From: an uncultured Spirochaetales bacterium
Lineage (GTDB): Bacteria > Spirochaetota > Spirochaetia > Sphaerochaetales > Sphaerochaetaceae
Assembly: GCA_945947045.1 (NCBI GenBank)
Contig: CAMEXG010000128.1
Span: 1 to 6,039 of the forward strand
Length of the DNA stretch: 6,039 bases
Direction: 5' to 3'
How positions within the stretch are numbered: the stretch's first letter is position 1; each line of letters starts with the position of its first letter. Below the pieces are notes generated by a model that saw nothing but the letters and a program-made list of their open reading frames with translations, was not told the origin of the DNA and ran no database searches. Shown piece by piece: positions 1 through 5,320 of the stretch. The position numbers and the translations under genes were made by a program.

Positions 1-33
1 ACACAAAGTGACCCGGGATTAAGAAGAGTAGAA

Positions 34-609
34 TTAAACAAGCTTACCCATCTGGACTTTTGCACATGAAGCGGCGTTAGACTCGTCTGTATCAATATGC
101 ATTGCGAGAGAATAAGAGTTGCTGACTCTGATGACTGTATCGCCATAGATAGTCCTTCTTCCGTTTTCGTTTTCAATAAGGACAGAAACAAGTTCTCCGT
201 TCTTTACACCGAATTCCTGAGCATCGCTTTCTGTCATGTGGATATGTCTCTTTGCGACGATGACGCCTTCCTCAAGCTCGACTTCACCCTTTGGTCCTAC
301 AAGTTTACATCCAGCGCTTCCCTTTATATCTCCAGACTCTCTGATAGGAGCGTTGATGCCGATTGAGCGTGCGTCAGTTGCACTGAGCTCCACCTGGTTA
401 AGTTTTCTGCATGGTCCGAGAATAGAAACGTTAGCAAGTTCCTTCTTTGGTCCTACTACTGTAACTCTCTCATTTGATGCATACTGTCCTGGCTGTGAAA
501 GCTCCTTCTTTACAGTAAGCTGATATCCTTCTCCAAAAAGCTTTTCAAGTGTTTCCTGTGTTACATGGACATGTCTTGCACTTGTTTCTACCAAAAATTC
601 TTTTGCCAT
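34..609 (-). CDS. pduL: PduL-type phosphate acyltransferase (phosphotransacetylase)
   Basis: This 191-residue protein should transfer an acyl group between coenzyme A and phosphate (acetyl- or propanoyl-CoA to the acyl phosphate), linking CoA thioesters to ATP formation by an acetate/propionate kinase. It has the two PduL beta-barrel halves, each with a metal-binding HxH motif: ARHVHV (H13, H15) and KRHIHM (H122, H124). Aligning by offset to the characterised PduL structure from a Rhodopseudomonas microcompartment locus (residue numbers from memory), the remaining metal ligands would be E74 (NQVELS) and H171 (MHIDTDE), and the phosphate-contacting arginine R68 (GPCRK). RESGDIKGS (90-98) is also typical. 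I chose the ATG at 609 because GGAGG lies at 619-623 and homology starts there; the frame stays open to 678, but the extra 23 residues look like translated leader. There is no N-terminal encapsulation peptide and no shell gene nearby, so a cytosolic enzyme is inferred. It is divergent from tyrA, with no obvious functional link. Confidence 0.93.
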   Translation of the reverse strand: MAKEFLVETSARHVHVTQETLEKLFGEGYQLTVKKELSQPGQYASNERVTVVGPKKELANVSILGPCRKLNQVELSATDARSIGINAPIRESGDIKGSAGCKLVGPKGEVELEEGVIVAKRHIHMTESDAQEFGVKNGELVSVLIENENGRRTIYGDTVIRVSNSYSLAMHIDTDESNAASCAKVQMGKLV

Positions 610-618
610 TGGATTGTT

Positions 619-623
619 CCTCC
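619..623 (-). promoter_or_regulatory. Shine-Dalgarno of pduL
   Basis: On the minus strand the sequence reads ACGGAGGAACAATCC followed by ATG. GGAGG sits 9 nt before the ATG at 609. It fixes this start rather than the upstream in-frame ATG at 678. Confidence 0.8.
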
Positions 624-640
624 GTTCTAAATGTATCTTT

Positions 641-669
641 ATTATCAAACAATTTTTCTTTAAGTACAA
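641..669 (-). promoter_or_regulatory. Candidate pduL promoter
   Basis: On the minus strand, GATAAT (646-641) matches the sigma-70 -10 consensus at five of six positions. TTGTAC (669-664) lies 17 nt upstream, but only its TTG agrees with the -35 consensus. The predicted start near 634 would give a leader of about 25 nt carrying the GGAGG site. The hexamers and spacing are seen directly; promoter activity is inferred. Confidence 0.4.
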
Positions 670-719
670 CATAGACAAATAAAATGAAGATATTGGTAAA
701 ACTAAATCTTCTCTATTTG

Positions 720-755
720 TTGCCGACTATAGGGCAAAAGAATTATCCTCTATGT
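720..755 (+). promoter_or_regulatory. Candidate leaderless promoter of tyrA
   Basis: TATCCT (744-749) ends 6 nt before the tyrA ATG at 756. TTGCCG (720-725, four of six to TTGACA) lies 18 nt upstream of it. No Shine-Dalgarno stands at normal distance before this ATG. If TATCCT is the -10 element, transcription would begin at or next to the start codon. A second possible -10, TATAGG at 728-733, has no plausible -35 and would give a leader without a ribosome site. Confidence 0.4.
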
Positions 756-1490
756 ATGAAGATTGGTGTCTATGGTCTAGGAAGATTCGGTTCCTTTTGG
801 GCGGAGAGCTTAAGTGGAACAGGAAATGAAGTTATTGCATATTCGCGTAGTAAACATACTCCTCCAAAGGGTGTAAGAATCGCCGGTGAAGAAGAAGTGT
901 TGAATTCCGACCTTTTGTTTTTTTCTGTAGCTATTTCTTCTTTTGAAGATGTATTGGAAAAAGTGGGAAAGAAGATCGGTAAAAATACTATAGCCATGGA
1001 TACTTGCTCAGTTAAAAAATATCCCATGGAATGGATGGAGAATAATATTCCCGGGGATATTTACACAATAGGAACCCACCCTATGTTCGGTCCCGACAGC
1101 GGAAAAAACGGCCTTGTAGGATTACCTGTTGTAATGTGCCCCATGAAAGAAATAGACAATAGATATAAAAAAGTTAAAGATCTGTTTCTATCAATGGGAC
1201 TTAAAGTCATTGAGATGACAGGAGATGATCACGATAGAGATGCAGCCTTCTCTCAGGGTGTCACTCATTTTATCGGAAGAGTATTGAAGGAAATGAATCT
1301 GGAAGAGAAGGAGATAGCTACAAAGGGATATATATCTCTCTTGGAGATAGTCGAACAGACTTGCCATGACCCTTTGCAGTTATTCTATGATCTTCAGCGT
1401 TATAACCCCTACACGAGGGATATGCGTCATGCTTTGAGAATAGCACTGGAGAATGTGGGATATAGATTGGAGAATGGGGAAAAGGCATGA
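756..1490 (+). CDS. tyrA: Prephenate/arogenate dehydrogenase (TyrA family)
   Basis: This 244-residue protein should carry out the NAD(P)-dependent oxidative decarboxylation of prephenate or arogenate in tyrosine synthesis. The N-terminal Rossmann fold opens at once with MKIGVYGLGRFGSFWA (GxGxxG at 7-12). DTCSVKK (82-88) and GTHPMFGPDSGKN (106-118) hold the serine (S85) and histidine (H108) that by motif match the catalytic pair of the family. The helical dimer domain follows, with HDRDAAFSQGVTHFIGR (159-175). The style of these motifs, especially HPMFGP-SGKNG-GLP, recalls plant-type arogenate dehydrogenases, so the substrate is uncertain. There is no chorismate mutase or ACT domain, and the protein is shorter than most bacterial TyrAs. 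I chose ATG 756 because the Rossmann strand begins there; the frame is open back to 684, but those 24 residues are unlike a dehydrogenase. Its stop overlaps the mtaB start (ATGA, 1487-1490), implying one transcript. Confidence 0.88.
   Translation: MKIGVYGLGRFGSFWAESLSGTGNEVIAYSRSKHTPPKGVRIAGEEEVLNSDLLFFSVAISSFEDVLEKVGKKIGKNTIAMDTCSVKKYPMEWMENNIPGDIYTIGTHPMFGPDSGKNGLVGLPVVMCPMKEIDNRYKKVKDLFLSMGLKVIEMTGDDHDRDAAFSQGVTHFIGRVLKEMNLEEKEIATKGYISLLEIVEQTCHDPLQLFYDLQRYNPYTRDMRHALRIALENVGYRLENGEKA
1476..1490 (+). promoter_or_regulatory. Shine-Dalgarno of mtaB and ATGA overlap with tyrA
   Basis: GGGGA at 1476-1480 lies 6 nt before the mtaB ATG (1487). That ATG shares bases with the tyrA TGA (1488-1490). 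The ATGA arrangement is typical of termination-reinitiation coupling. The ATG at 1491 is in another frame and is not the start. Confidence 0.65.
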
Positions 1491-2770
1491 ATGTCTATGT
1501 ATACACTCTTGGATGTCGGTTAAATCAGTGTGAGAGCGAGGCGATTGCCGATAGCTTCACTAAAAATGGTTTTGATGTTGTCAAAGACTATGAAGATGCA
1601 GAAATTATTGTAGTCAATACATGTACCGTGACATCAAAGGCAGAGCAGAAGGCAAGACGAATGATAAGGCTTTTCTCTGAGAGGGCGAAGGTTGTGATAG
1701 CAACCGGCTGTTATGCTGAAGTAAATAGAGAAGAAGTCGAGGGTCTTGGTGATAACATCGTTATTTTCTCTCTTGGCGAGAAGGCTTCTATTTTGACGCT
1801 GCCTGAGCATATAGAGAGAATGACACTCTCCGGCATGGAGACTATCGATGCTGTGAAAAGCTTTAAGAAGAGTGAAAGGAGTCCATTCTCCTTCGATGCA
1901 CATTCTTTTTCTTATCACTCCAGGGCATATCTAAAGATACAAGACGGCTGCGACAATAGCTGTGGATACTGTAGGACTACTATTGCCAGGGGAAAGAGTG
2001 TCTTCTTGGAGCCTCAAACAGTAGTTGAGAGAGTAAAGAGACTTGAAGAGGAAGGCTTTCATGAAATAATGCTTACGGGAGTCAACCTGACCAATTACGA
2101 CCACCAGGGAGAAGGACTTGGAGGAGTAATGGAAAAGATACTCTCCAATGTAGGCCCCGATATCCGACTACGTCTTTCATCCATGGAACCCGACCATGTA
2201 GATGACAGACTTCTCGATGCCATTTCCGACTACAGGGTCTTTCCTCATTTCCATATTCCTATTCAAAGTGCTTCAGACCATGTTTTGAAAATAGTTGGAA
2301 GAAAATACTCTATCAGCCATGTGGAATACATAATAAAGAGGTTGAGAGAAATAAAAGATGATCCTTTTATCGCTTGTGATGTAATAGCTGGTCTTCCTGG
2401 AGAAAGAGAGGAAGACTGGAGGACGACATATGATTTCCTCTCCCAAAATGATTTTGCAGCCATGCATGTCTTTCCTTATTCTTCCCGCCCAGGCACTCCT
2501 TTATACAACACAAAACTAAGAGTTGAAGAGAGGGTGAGGGACGAGAGGGCTTTGGAGTTGAGAAAGCTAAGTGAGAGACAGTCCAGGGAGTATCTGGTGA
2601 GACAAGAGGGAAAGACTGTGGAGATTATCGCTGAAAAGAATGGTGAGGGAACCACAGGGAACTACTTGAAGGCAAAAATAATCGCCCCCTCAGGTCTACC
2701 TGTCAAAGAGGGCGGTCTCTATAAGGGTATTATAAAATCTATTTTCCCCCTTGAGGTTTACGTTGGATGA
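1487..2770 (+). CDS. mtaB: tRNA N6-threonylcarbamoyladenosine(37) C2-methylthiotransferase MtaB
   Basis: This 427-residue radical-SAM methylthiotransferase should convert t6A to ms2t6A at position 37 of ANN-decoding tRNAs in the cytosol. All three parts are present. The N-terminal UPF0004 domain has cluster cysteines C10 (TLGCRLNQCESEA), C46 (NTCTVTSKAEQKARR) and C75 (ATGCYAE). The radical-SAM barrel has CxxxCxxC at C155, C159 and C162 (GCDNSCGYC). A C-terminal TRAM-like RNA-binding segment covers roughly residues 365-427. RLSSMEPDHV, HFHIPIQSASD and HVFPYSSRPGTPLYN favour MtaB over MiaB or RimO. The residues after the third cysteine (RTTIARG) differ from the usual IIPxARG. Length is normal for the family. 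It is the second gene of a coupled pair with tyrA. Its last 32 bp overlap the end of the convergent serine acetyltransferase gene, leaving no intergenic space for a terminator. Confidence 0.92.
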   Translation: MNVYVYTLGCRLNQCESEAIADSFTKNGFDVVKDYEDAEIIVVNTCTVTSKAEQKARRMIRLFSERAKVVIATGCYAEVNREEVEGLGDNIVIFSLGEKASILTLPEHIERMTLSGMETIDAVKSFKKSERSPFSFDAHSFSYHSRAYLKIQDGCDNSCGYCRTTIARGKSVFLEPQTVVERVKRLEEEGFHEIMLTGVNLTNYDHQGEGLGGVMEKILSNVGPDIRLRLSSMEPDHVDDRLLDAISDYRVFPHFHIPIQSASDHVLKIVGRKYSISHVEYIIKRLREIKDDPFIACDVIAGLPGEREEDWRTTYDFLSQNDFAAMHVFPYSSRPGTPLYNTKLRVEERVRDERALELRKLSERQSREYLVRQEGKTVEIIAEKNGEGTTGNYLKAKIIAPSGLPVKEGGLYKGIIKSIFPLEVYVG

Positions 2771-3629
2771 TCTTTGTTTCCACGGAGGAAGGTAGAACTC
2801 TTGAATAAGGAGGGATATCTTCCTTGACCCATGCGTTGGATCCGATTACAGAACCTTCCCCTACACAAATAGGGCCAAGTACTGAAGCATTTGCATAAAT
2901 GGTGACATTGCTTTCGATTGTAGGATGGCGTTTAATGTCTCTTAGCAACATACCACATGCATCTTTAGGAAAAGAGAGGGCTCCTAAGGTTACACCCTGA
3001 TATATCTTGACGTTGTCGCCGATGACAGTCGTCTCTCCGATTACGACTCCTGTTCCATGGTCTATAAAGAAAGAATCTCCGATTTCTGCTCCCGGATGAA
3101 TATCTATTCCTGTATCAGAGTGCACGATTTCATTTAGCATTCTTGGAATATAAGGAACCCCCTGAGAGAATAGGAAGTGACCTATCCTATGAACTGCAAT
3201 AGCTTTAAAACCAGGATAAGAAAGAATGATTTCCGAGACAGTCTTCGCTGCAGGGTCTCCTCTGAAACCGGCTTCCGCATCTCTTTTTAGTTTTGCCCTG
3301 ATCTCTGGCAGAGCCCTTAAAAACTCTGAAGTGGCATGCCTTGCATTATCTGAAGCTGTTTTTCGATCAGTCTGTGTTCTCCATGCAATCTTTGAGCATT
3401 GATATAATAAATCCGAAGCGGCTTCCATATGTCTGGAAAGAACACCCTTCAACATACCTGGGGACGAGAATTCCTCTCCCCCTGGAAAAAGAAGGGAAAG
3501 GAATTCATTCATCATATCTCTGATATTTTCGATACTTGGCAAAAGTAGGTTTCTTTCTTCAAAAGAACCTTTTGTCCTATCAAAAGAAGACACATAATCG
3601 TCAAGAAATGGTGAATAATCAAATTTCAT
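2739..3629 (-). CDS. cysE: Serine O-acetyltransferase, long (EpsC-like) form
   Basis: This 296-residue enzyme should acetylate L-serine with acetyl-CoA to O-acetylserine, the precursor for cysteine synthesis. The N-terminal helical domain (about 1-170) includes RGDPAAKT (123-130) and AVHRIGHFLF (145-154). The left-handed beta-helix (about 174-285) has SDTGIDIHPGAEIG, IDHGTGVVIGE, YQGVTLGALSFPKDA and KRHPTIESNV. D176 and H191 are spaced 15 residues apart like the catalytic D143/H158 pair of E. coli CysE. The longer N-terminus and the LSFPKDACGMLLRDIKRHP stretch match the long SATase form. The tail ends in KPQGGK, without the terminal isoleucine used by CysE to dock with CysK. The start at 3629 gives a full-length protein; AGAGG is only 1 nt before the ATG, too close for a normal ribosome site. 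It lies 35 bp downstream of bioY on the same strand and may share its transcript. The 3' end overlaps mtaB. Confidence 0.93.
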   Translation of the reverse strand: MKFDYSPFLDDYVSSFDRTKGSFEERNLLLPSIENIRDMMNEFLSLLFPGGEEFSSPGMLKGVLSRHMEAASDLLYQCSKIAWRTQTDRKTASDNARHATSEFLRALPEIRAKLKRDAEAGFRGDPAAKTVSEIILSYPGFKAIAVHRIGHFLFSQGVPYIPRMLNEIVHSDTGIDIHPGAEIGDSFFIDHGTGVVIGETTVIGDNVKIYQGVTLGALSFPKDACGMLLRDIKRHPTIESNVTIYANASVLGPICVGEGSVIGSNAWVKEDIPPYSRVLPSSVETKIIQRKPQGGK

Positions 3630-3664
3630 ACCTCTATTTTATACTTTTCACCATATTCTTTCTA
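3630..3664 (-). promoter_or_regulatory. Candidate leaderless promoter of serine acetyltransferase
   Basis: On the minus strand, TAAAAT (3641-3636, five of six to TATAAT) ends exactly 6 nt before the ATG at 3629. TAGAAA (3664-3659) is a weak -35 candidate at 17 nt. The whole 35-bp gap after the bioY stop is taken up by this arrangement. The gene may therefore have its own promoter besides read-through from bioY. Confidence 0.38.
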
Positions 3665-4204
3665 TTATTCATCCTTCTCTCTTCTGTCAAGTTTAGCCAA
3701 GAGCTTAACTGTTTCAGGATACAATAGCTTACCACAGATTGCCGCTGCAGCAATTTTTACGGCGTCTCCGATAATAAACGGAGTGAGGCCGGTGGCAAAG
3801 GCCTTAGCCCATGTTGTATCGAGTTTAACTTTAAGCCAGACAATTCCGATTACATAGATGACGACTTCCATAACAAGAAGAACGGCCACGTTCCATAAAA
3901 TGGAGTCCCTCTTCTTCTTTGCTAGAAGTGAGCCTATAGGAGCAGAAAGCATGAAGCCGAAAATAAATCCTCCTGTAGGGCCGAGAAGGGCTGCAAGTCC
4001 TCCTCCGGAAGTGAAAATAGGAAGACCTATTGCACCCAGCACAATATAAATGAGGAGTGAGGAAAAAGACGAAAGGGGAGGCAGAAGGAGTGCCGACAAG
4101 AAAACAAACAATGTCTGTAGTGTCATTGGGACAGGAAACATCGGTATCCTGATAAAAGCGCCTGCTGCTATTAGAGCTGTAAAAAGTGAAATTAACATTA
4201 TCAT
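3665..4204 (-). CDS. bioY: Biotin transporter BioY (ECF S component)
   Basis: This 179-residue integral membrane protein should bind biotin and bring it into the cell, alone or with a shared ECF energising module (EcfA/EcfT), none of which is encoded here. Family motifs run in order: GAFIRIPMFPVPMTLQT (15-31), IVLGAIGLPIF (54-64), LLGPTGGFIFGF (73-84) and GLTPFIIGDAVKIAAA (139-154). About six hydrophobic segments can be traced. The C-terminus is a charged cytosolic tail. I chose ATG 4204; a TTG at 4210 is two codons upstream, and an in-frame stop at 4225-4223 rules out anything longer. The N-terminus is therefore shorter than in most BioY proteins, beginning almost at the first membrane helix. 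No Shine-Dalgarno is visible. It is divergent from birA across an 88-bp region holding a candidate BirA operator, so biotin-dependent repression is the likely control. Serine acetyltransferase follows 35 bp downstream. Confidence 0.93.
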   Translation of the reverse strand: MIMLISLFTALIAAGAFIRIPMFPVPMTLQTLFVFLSALLLPPLSSFSSLLIYIVLGAIGLPIFTSGGGLAALLGPTGGFIFGFMLSAPIGSLLAKKKRDSILWNVAVLLVMEVVIYVIGIVWLKVKLDTTWAKAFATGLTPFIIGDAVKIAAAAICGKLLYPETVKLLAKLDRREKDE

Positions 4205-4240
4205 GACCAAAGAATAGAAATCTTAAGAAAAAATAGTCAA
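4205..4240 (-). promoter_or_regulatory. Candidate leaderless promoter of bioY
   Basis: On the minus strand, TTGACT (4240-4235, five of six to TTGACA) is followed after 18 nt by TATTCT (4216-4211, four of six to TATAAT). Six bases later comes the bioY ATG at 4204. The -35 hexamer lies inside the left half-site of the candidate BirA operator. Confidence 0.5.
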
Positions 4241-4264
4241 CCAATTTATAAATTAGGTTTACAA
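4234..4264. promoter_or_regulatory. Candidate BirA operator between bioY and birA
   Basis: The right half GGTTTACAA (4256-4264) is identical, as I recall it, to a half-site of the E. coli bio operator (TTGTAAACC / GGTTTACAA). The left half TAGTCAACC (4234-4242) matches the inverted half at seven of nine positions. The spacer is 13 nt, against 16 in E. coli as I recall it. The first 12 spacer bases, AATTTATAAATT (4243-4254), are themselves a perfect palindrome, so AACC to GGTT (4239-4259) is a near-continuous dyad with one extra A at 4255. Each half-site covers one presumptive -35, so a bound BirA dimer could shut both genes. Sequence and symmetry are seen; BirA binding is inferred from context. 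Confidence 0.55.
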
Positions 4265-4272
4265 ACTAAACC
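4256..4272. repeat. Inverted repeat GGTTTA-N5-TAAACC
   Basis: This is a perfect 6-bp inverted repeat with a CAAAC centre. It shares its left arm with the right half-site of the candidate BirA operator and covers the start of the birA promoter spacer. It could be a secondary regulator site, an alternative reading of the operator, or chance. Confidence 0.4.
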
Positions 4273-4292
4273 GATAGTTCTAAATTGTTCCC
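4258..4292 (+). promoter_or_regulatory. Candidate leaderless promoter of birA
   Basis: TTTACA (4258-4263, five of six to TTGACA), a 17-nt spacer and TAAATT (4281-4286, four of six to TATAAT) are followed by 6 nt and the birA ATG. No Shine-Dalgarno precedes the ATG (GTTCCC). The -35 lies inside the right operator half-site. Confidence 0.5.
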
Positions 4293-5243
4293 ATGGATAC
4301 AAAAGTTCAAGTATTAAAAATCCTGAATGAAAACCAAGGATGTTTTGTAAGCGGAGAGAGGATGGCAAGTGAAATCGGAGTATCGAGAATGGCCATAAGC
4401 AAAGCGGTCTCCTCTCTTTTGGAACAAGGACATTATATTGAGGCGGTAAAACATAAAGGTTATAGACTAGATAGTAAGAATGATGTCTTTTCAGAAGAAT
4501 CTTTGCGAGCTGCTCTAAAGGATAGTGGCATAACAGGATATTATTTAGATGAAACAACTTCTACCAATATAGATGCCAAGCGTCTTTCAAGCGAAGGTGT
4601 AAAGCCTCCGTTTCTAGTATGCACATCGAAGCAAAATGGAGGAAGAGGGCGATTGGGACGTCGTTTCGAATCTCCTCGTGGAGGTGTATACTTCTCTCTT
4701 GTTCTCTCTGGAGACAAGATTGCCTCCCCGTCTTTAGTGACTATCTCTGCGGCCTGGGCCATTTCTGATGTGATGGAGCGCCTTACCGGAGTGGAAACAT
4801 CCATCAAGTGGGTGAACGACGTGTATATAAAAGATAAAAAGGCTGTAGGGATCCTTACAGAAGGAATAGTGAACATGGAGGAAGGCGGACTGAGTCAAGT
4901 CGTAATCGGCTGTGGTGTGAACTTAAAGTCAAAAAGAGAAGATTTTTCTCCGGAATTACAGGATATCGTAACATCTTTCTATCCGTCCGGAGAGAGTAGT
5001 GTAAACAGAGTCGATGTAGTTGCCCAGTGTGCAAAAGCCATAATAAAAGCTCAGGAGATAGATTTCTTGGAAGAGTATAGGAAAAAGTGTTTTGTAATAG
5101 GAAAAGACATCTATGTTGTAAGAATGAATGAGAAGAAGCCTGCAAAAGCCCTGAAAATAGACAAAGATGGACATCTGGTGGTGAGATATAATGATGGAAG
5201 CGTGGAATCTTTATCCAGCGGAGAGGTAAGCATCAGGTTCTGA
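4293..5243 (+). CDS. birA: Bifunctional biotin-protein ligase / biotin operon repressor BirA
   Basis: This 316-residue protein should activate biotin with ATP to biotinyl-AMP and attach it to a lysine of biotin carboxyl carrier domains. It is the group II form. Residues 1-60 make a winged helix-turn-helix (VSGERMASEIGVSRMAISKA, then GHYIEAVKHKGYRL), so it can also bind DNA as the biotinyl-AMP-bound dimer. The catalytic domain (about 80-262) has DETTSTN (86-92), the adenylate/biotin loop GGRGRLGRR (116-124), SPRGGVYFS and KWVNDVYI (172-179, usually KWPNDV/I), then VVIGCGVNL. A C-terminal SH3-like domain spans about 268-316. Length fits the family. The ATG at 4293 is chosen because the HTH begins directly after it; there is no Shine-Dalgarno. 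Its location opposite bioY with a shared candidate operator suggests that it controls bioY and itself. argS follows after 83 bp. Confidence 0.94.
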   Translation: MDTKVQVLKILNENQGCFVSGERMASEIGVSRMAISKAVSSLLEQGHYIEAVKHKGYRLDSKNDVFSEESLRAALKDSGITGYYLDETTSTNIDAKRLSSEGVKPPFLVCTSKQNGGRGRLGRRFESPRGGVYFSLVLSGDKIASPSLVTISAAWAISDVMERLTGVETSIKWVNDVYIKDKKAVGILTEGIVNMEEGGLSQVVIGCGVNLKSKREDFSPELQDIVTSFYPSGESSVNRVDVVAQCAKAIIKAQEIDFLEEYRKKCFVIGKDIYVVRMNEKKPAKALKIDKDGHLVVRYNDGSVESLSSGEVSIRF

Positions 5244-5260
5244 TACTTTACATAAAAGAC

Positions 5261-5314
5261 TCTGAAAGATACCATCCTTATTGTCCACTCAATTATCTGA
5301 GTAGTATCATCAGA
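5261..5314 (+). repeat. Nested inverted repeats between birA and argS
   Basis: An outer pair, TCTGA-AA-GATAC (5261-5272) with GTATC-A-TCAGA (5304-5314), encloses a perfect inner inverted repeat, ACTCA-N6-TGAGT (5287-5302). No run of T follows, so it is not a standard intrinsic terminator. On a birA read-through transcript it could fold just upstream of the argS ribosome site; folding is inferred from pairing by eye. Confidence 0.35.
5281..5310 (+). promoter_or_regulatory. Candidate argS promoter
   Basis: TTGTCC (5281-5286, four of six to TTGACA), an 18-nt spacer and TATCAT (5305-5310, five of six to TATAAT) predict a start near 5317. That would leave a leader of only about 10 nt containing the GAGG site. 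It overlaps the nested inverted repeats here. Confidence 0.4.
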
Positions 5315-5316
5315 CT

Positions 5317-5320
5317 GAGG
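5317..5320 (+). promoter_or_regulatory. Shine-Dalgarno of argS
   Basis: GAGG (in CTGAGG) lies 6 nt before the ATG at 5327. Spacing and sequence are normal. Confidence 0.6.

Noticed and set aside
1..33. Feature at the left edge
   Set aside because: The 33 bases after the pduL stop are too short and show no hairpin or reading frame I can support.
97..523. Plus-strand open frames opposite pduL
   Set aside because: They are antisense to a well-conserved gene and show no recognisable domain or start signal.
610..678. N-terminal extension of pduL to the ATG at 678
   Set aside because: The 23 extra residues have no resemblance to PduL or to an encapsulation peptide, and GGAGG marks the start at 609. 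The region holds the likely promoter.
684..755. N-terminal extension of tyrA to the ATG at 684
   Set aside because: The Rossmann strand MKIGVYGLGRFG begins at 756. The upstream 24 residues would be an unusual addition, and no Shine-Dalgarno precedes 684.
2690..2770. Bidirectional terminator at the mtaB / serine acetyltransferase junction
   Set aside because: No GC-rich hairpin flanked by A- and T-runs is visible.
4205..4210. TTG at 4210 as the bioY start
   Set aside because: It adds two codons only, lacks a ribosome site, and would lose the 6-nt hexamer spacing seen with ATG 4204. It cannot be excluded.
3831..4244. Open frame of 137 codons on the minus strand
   Set aside because: It lies over bioY in another frame, has a cysteine/serine/arginine-rich composition typical of a shadow, and bioY is unmistakable.
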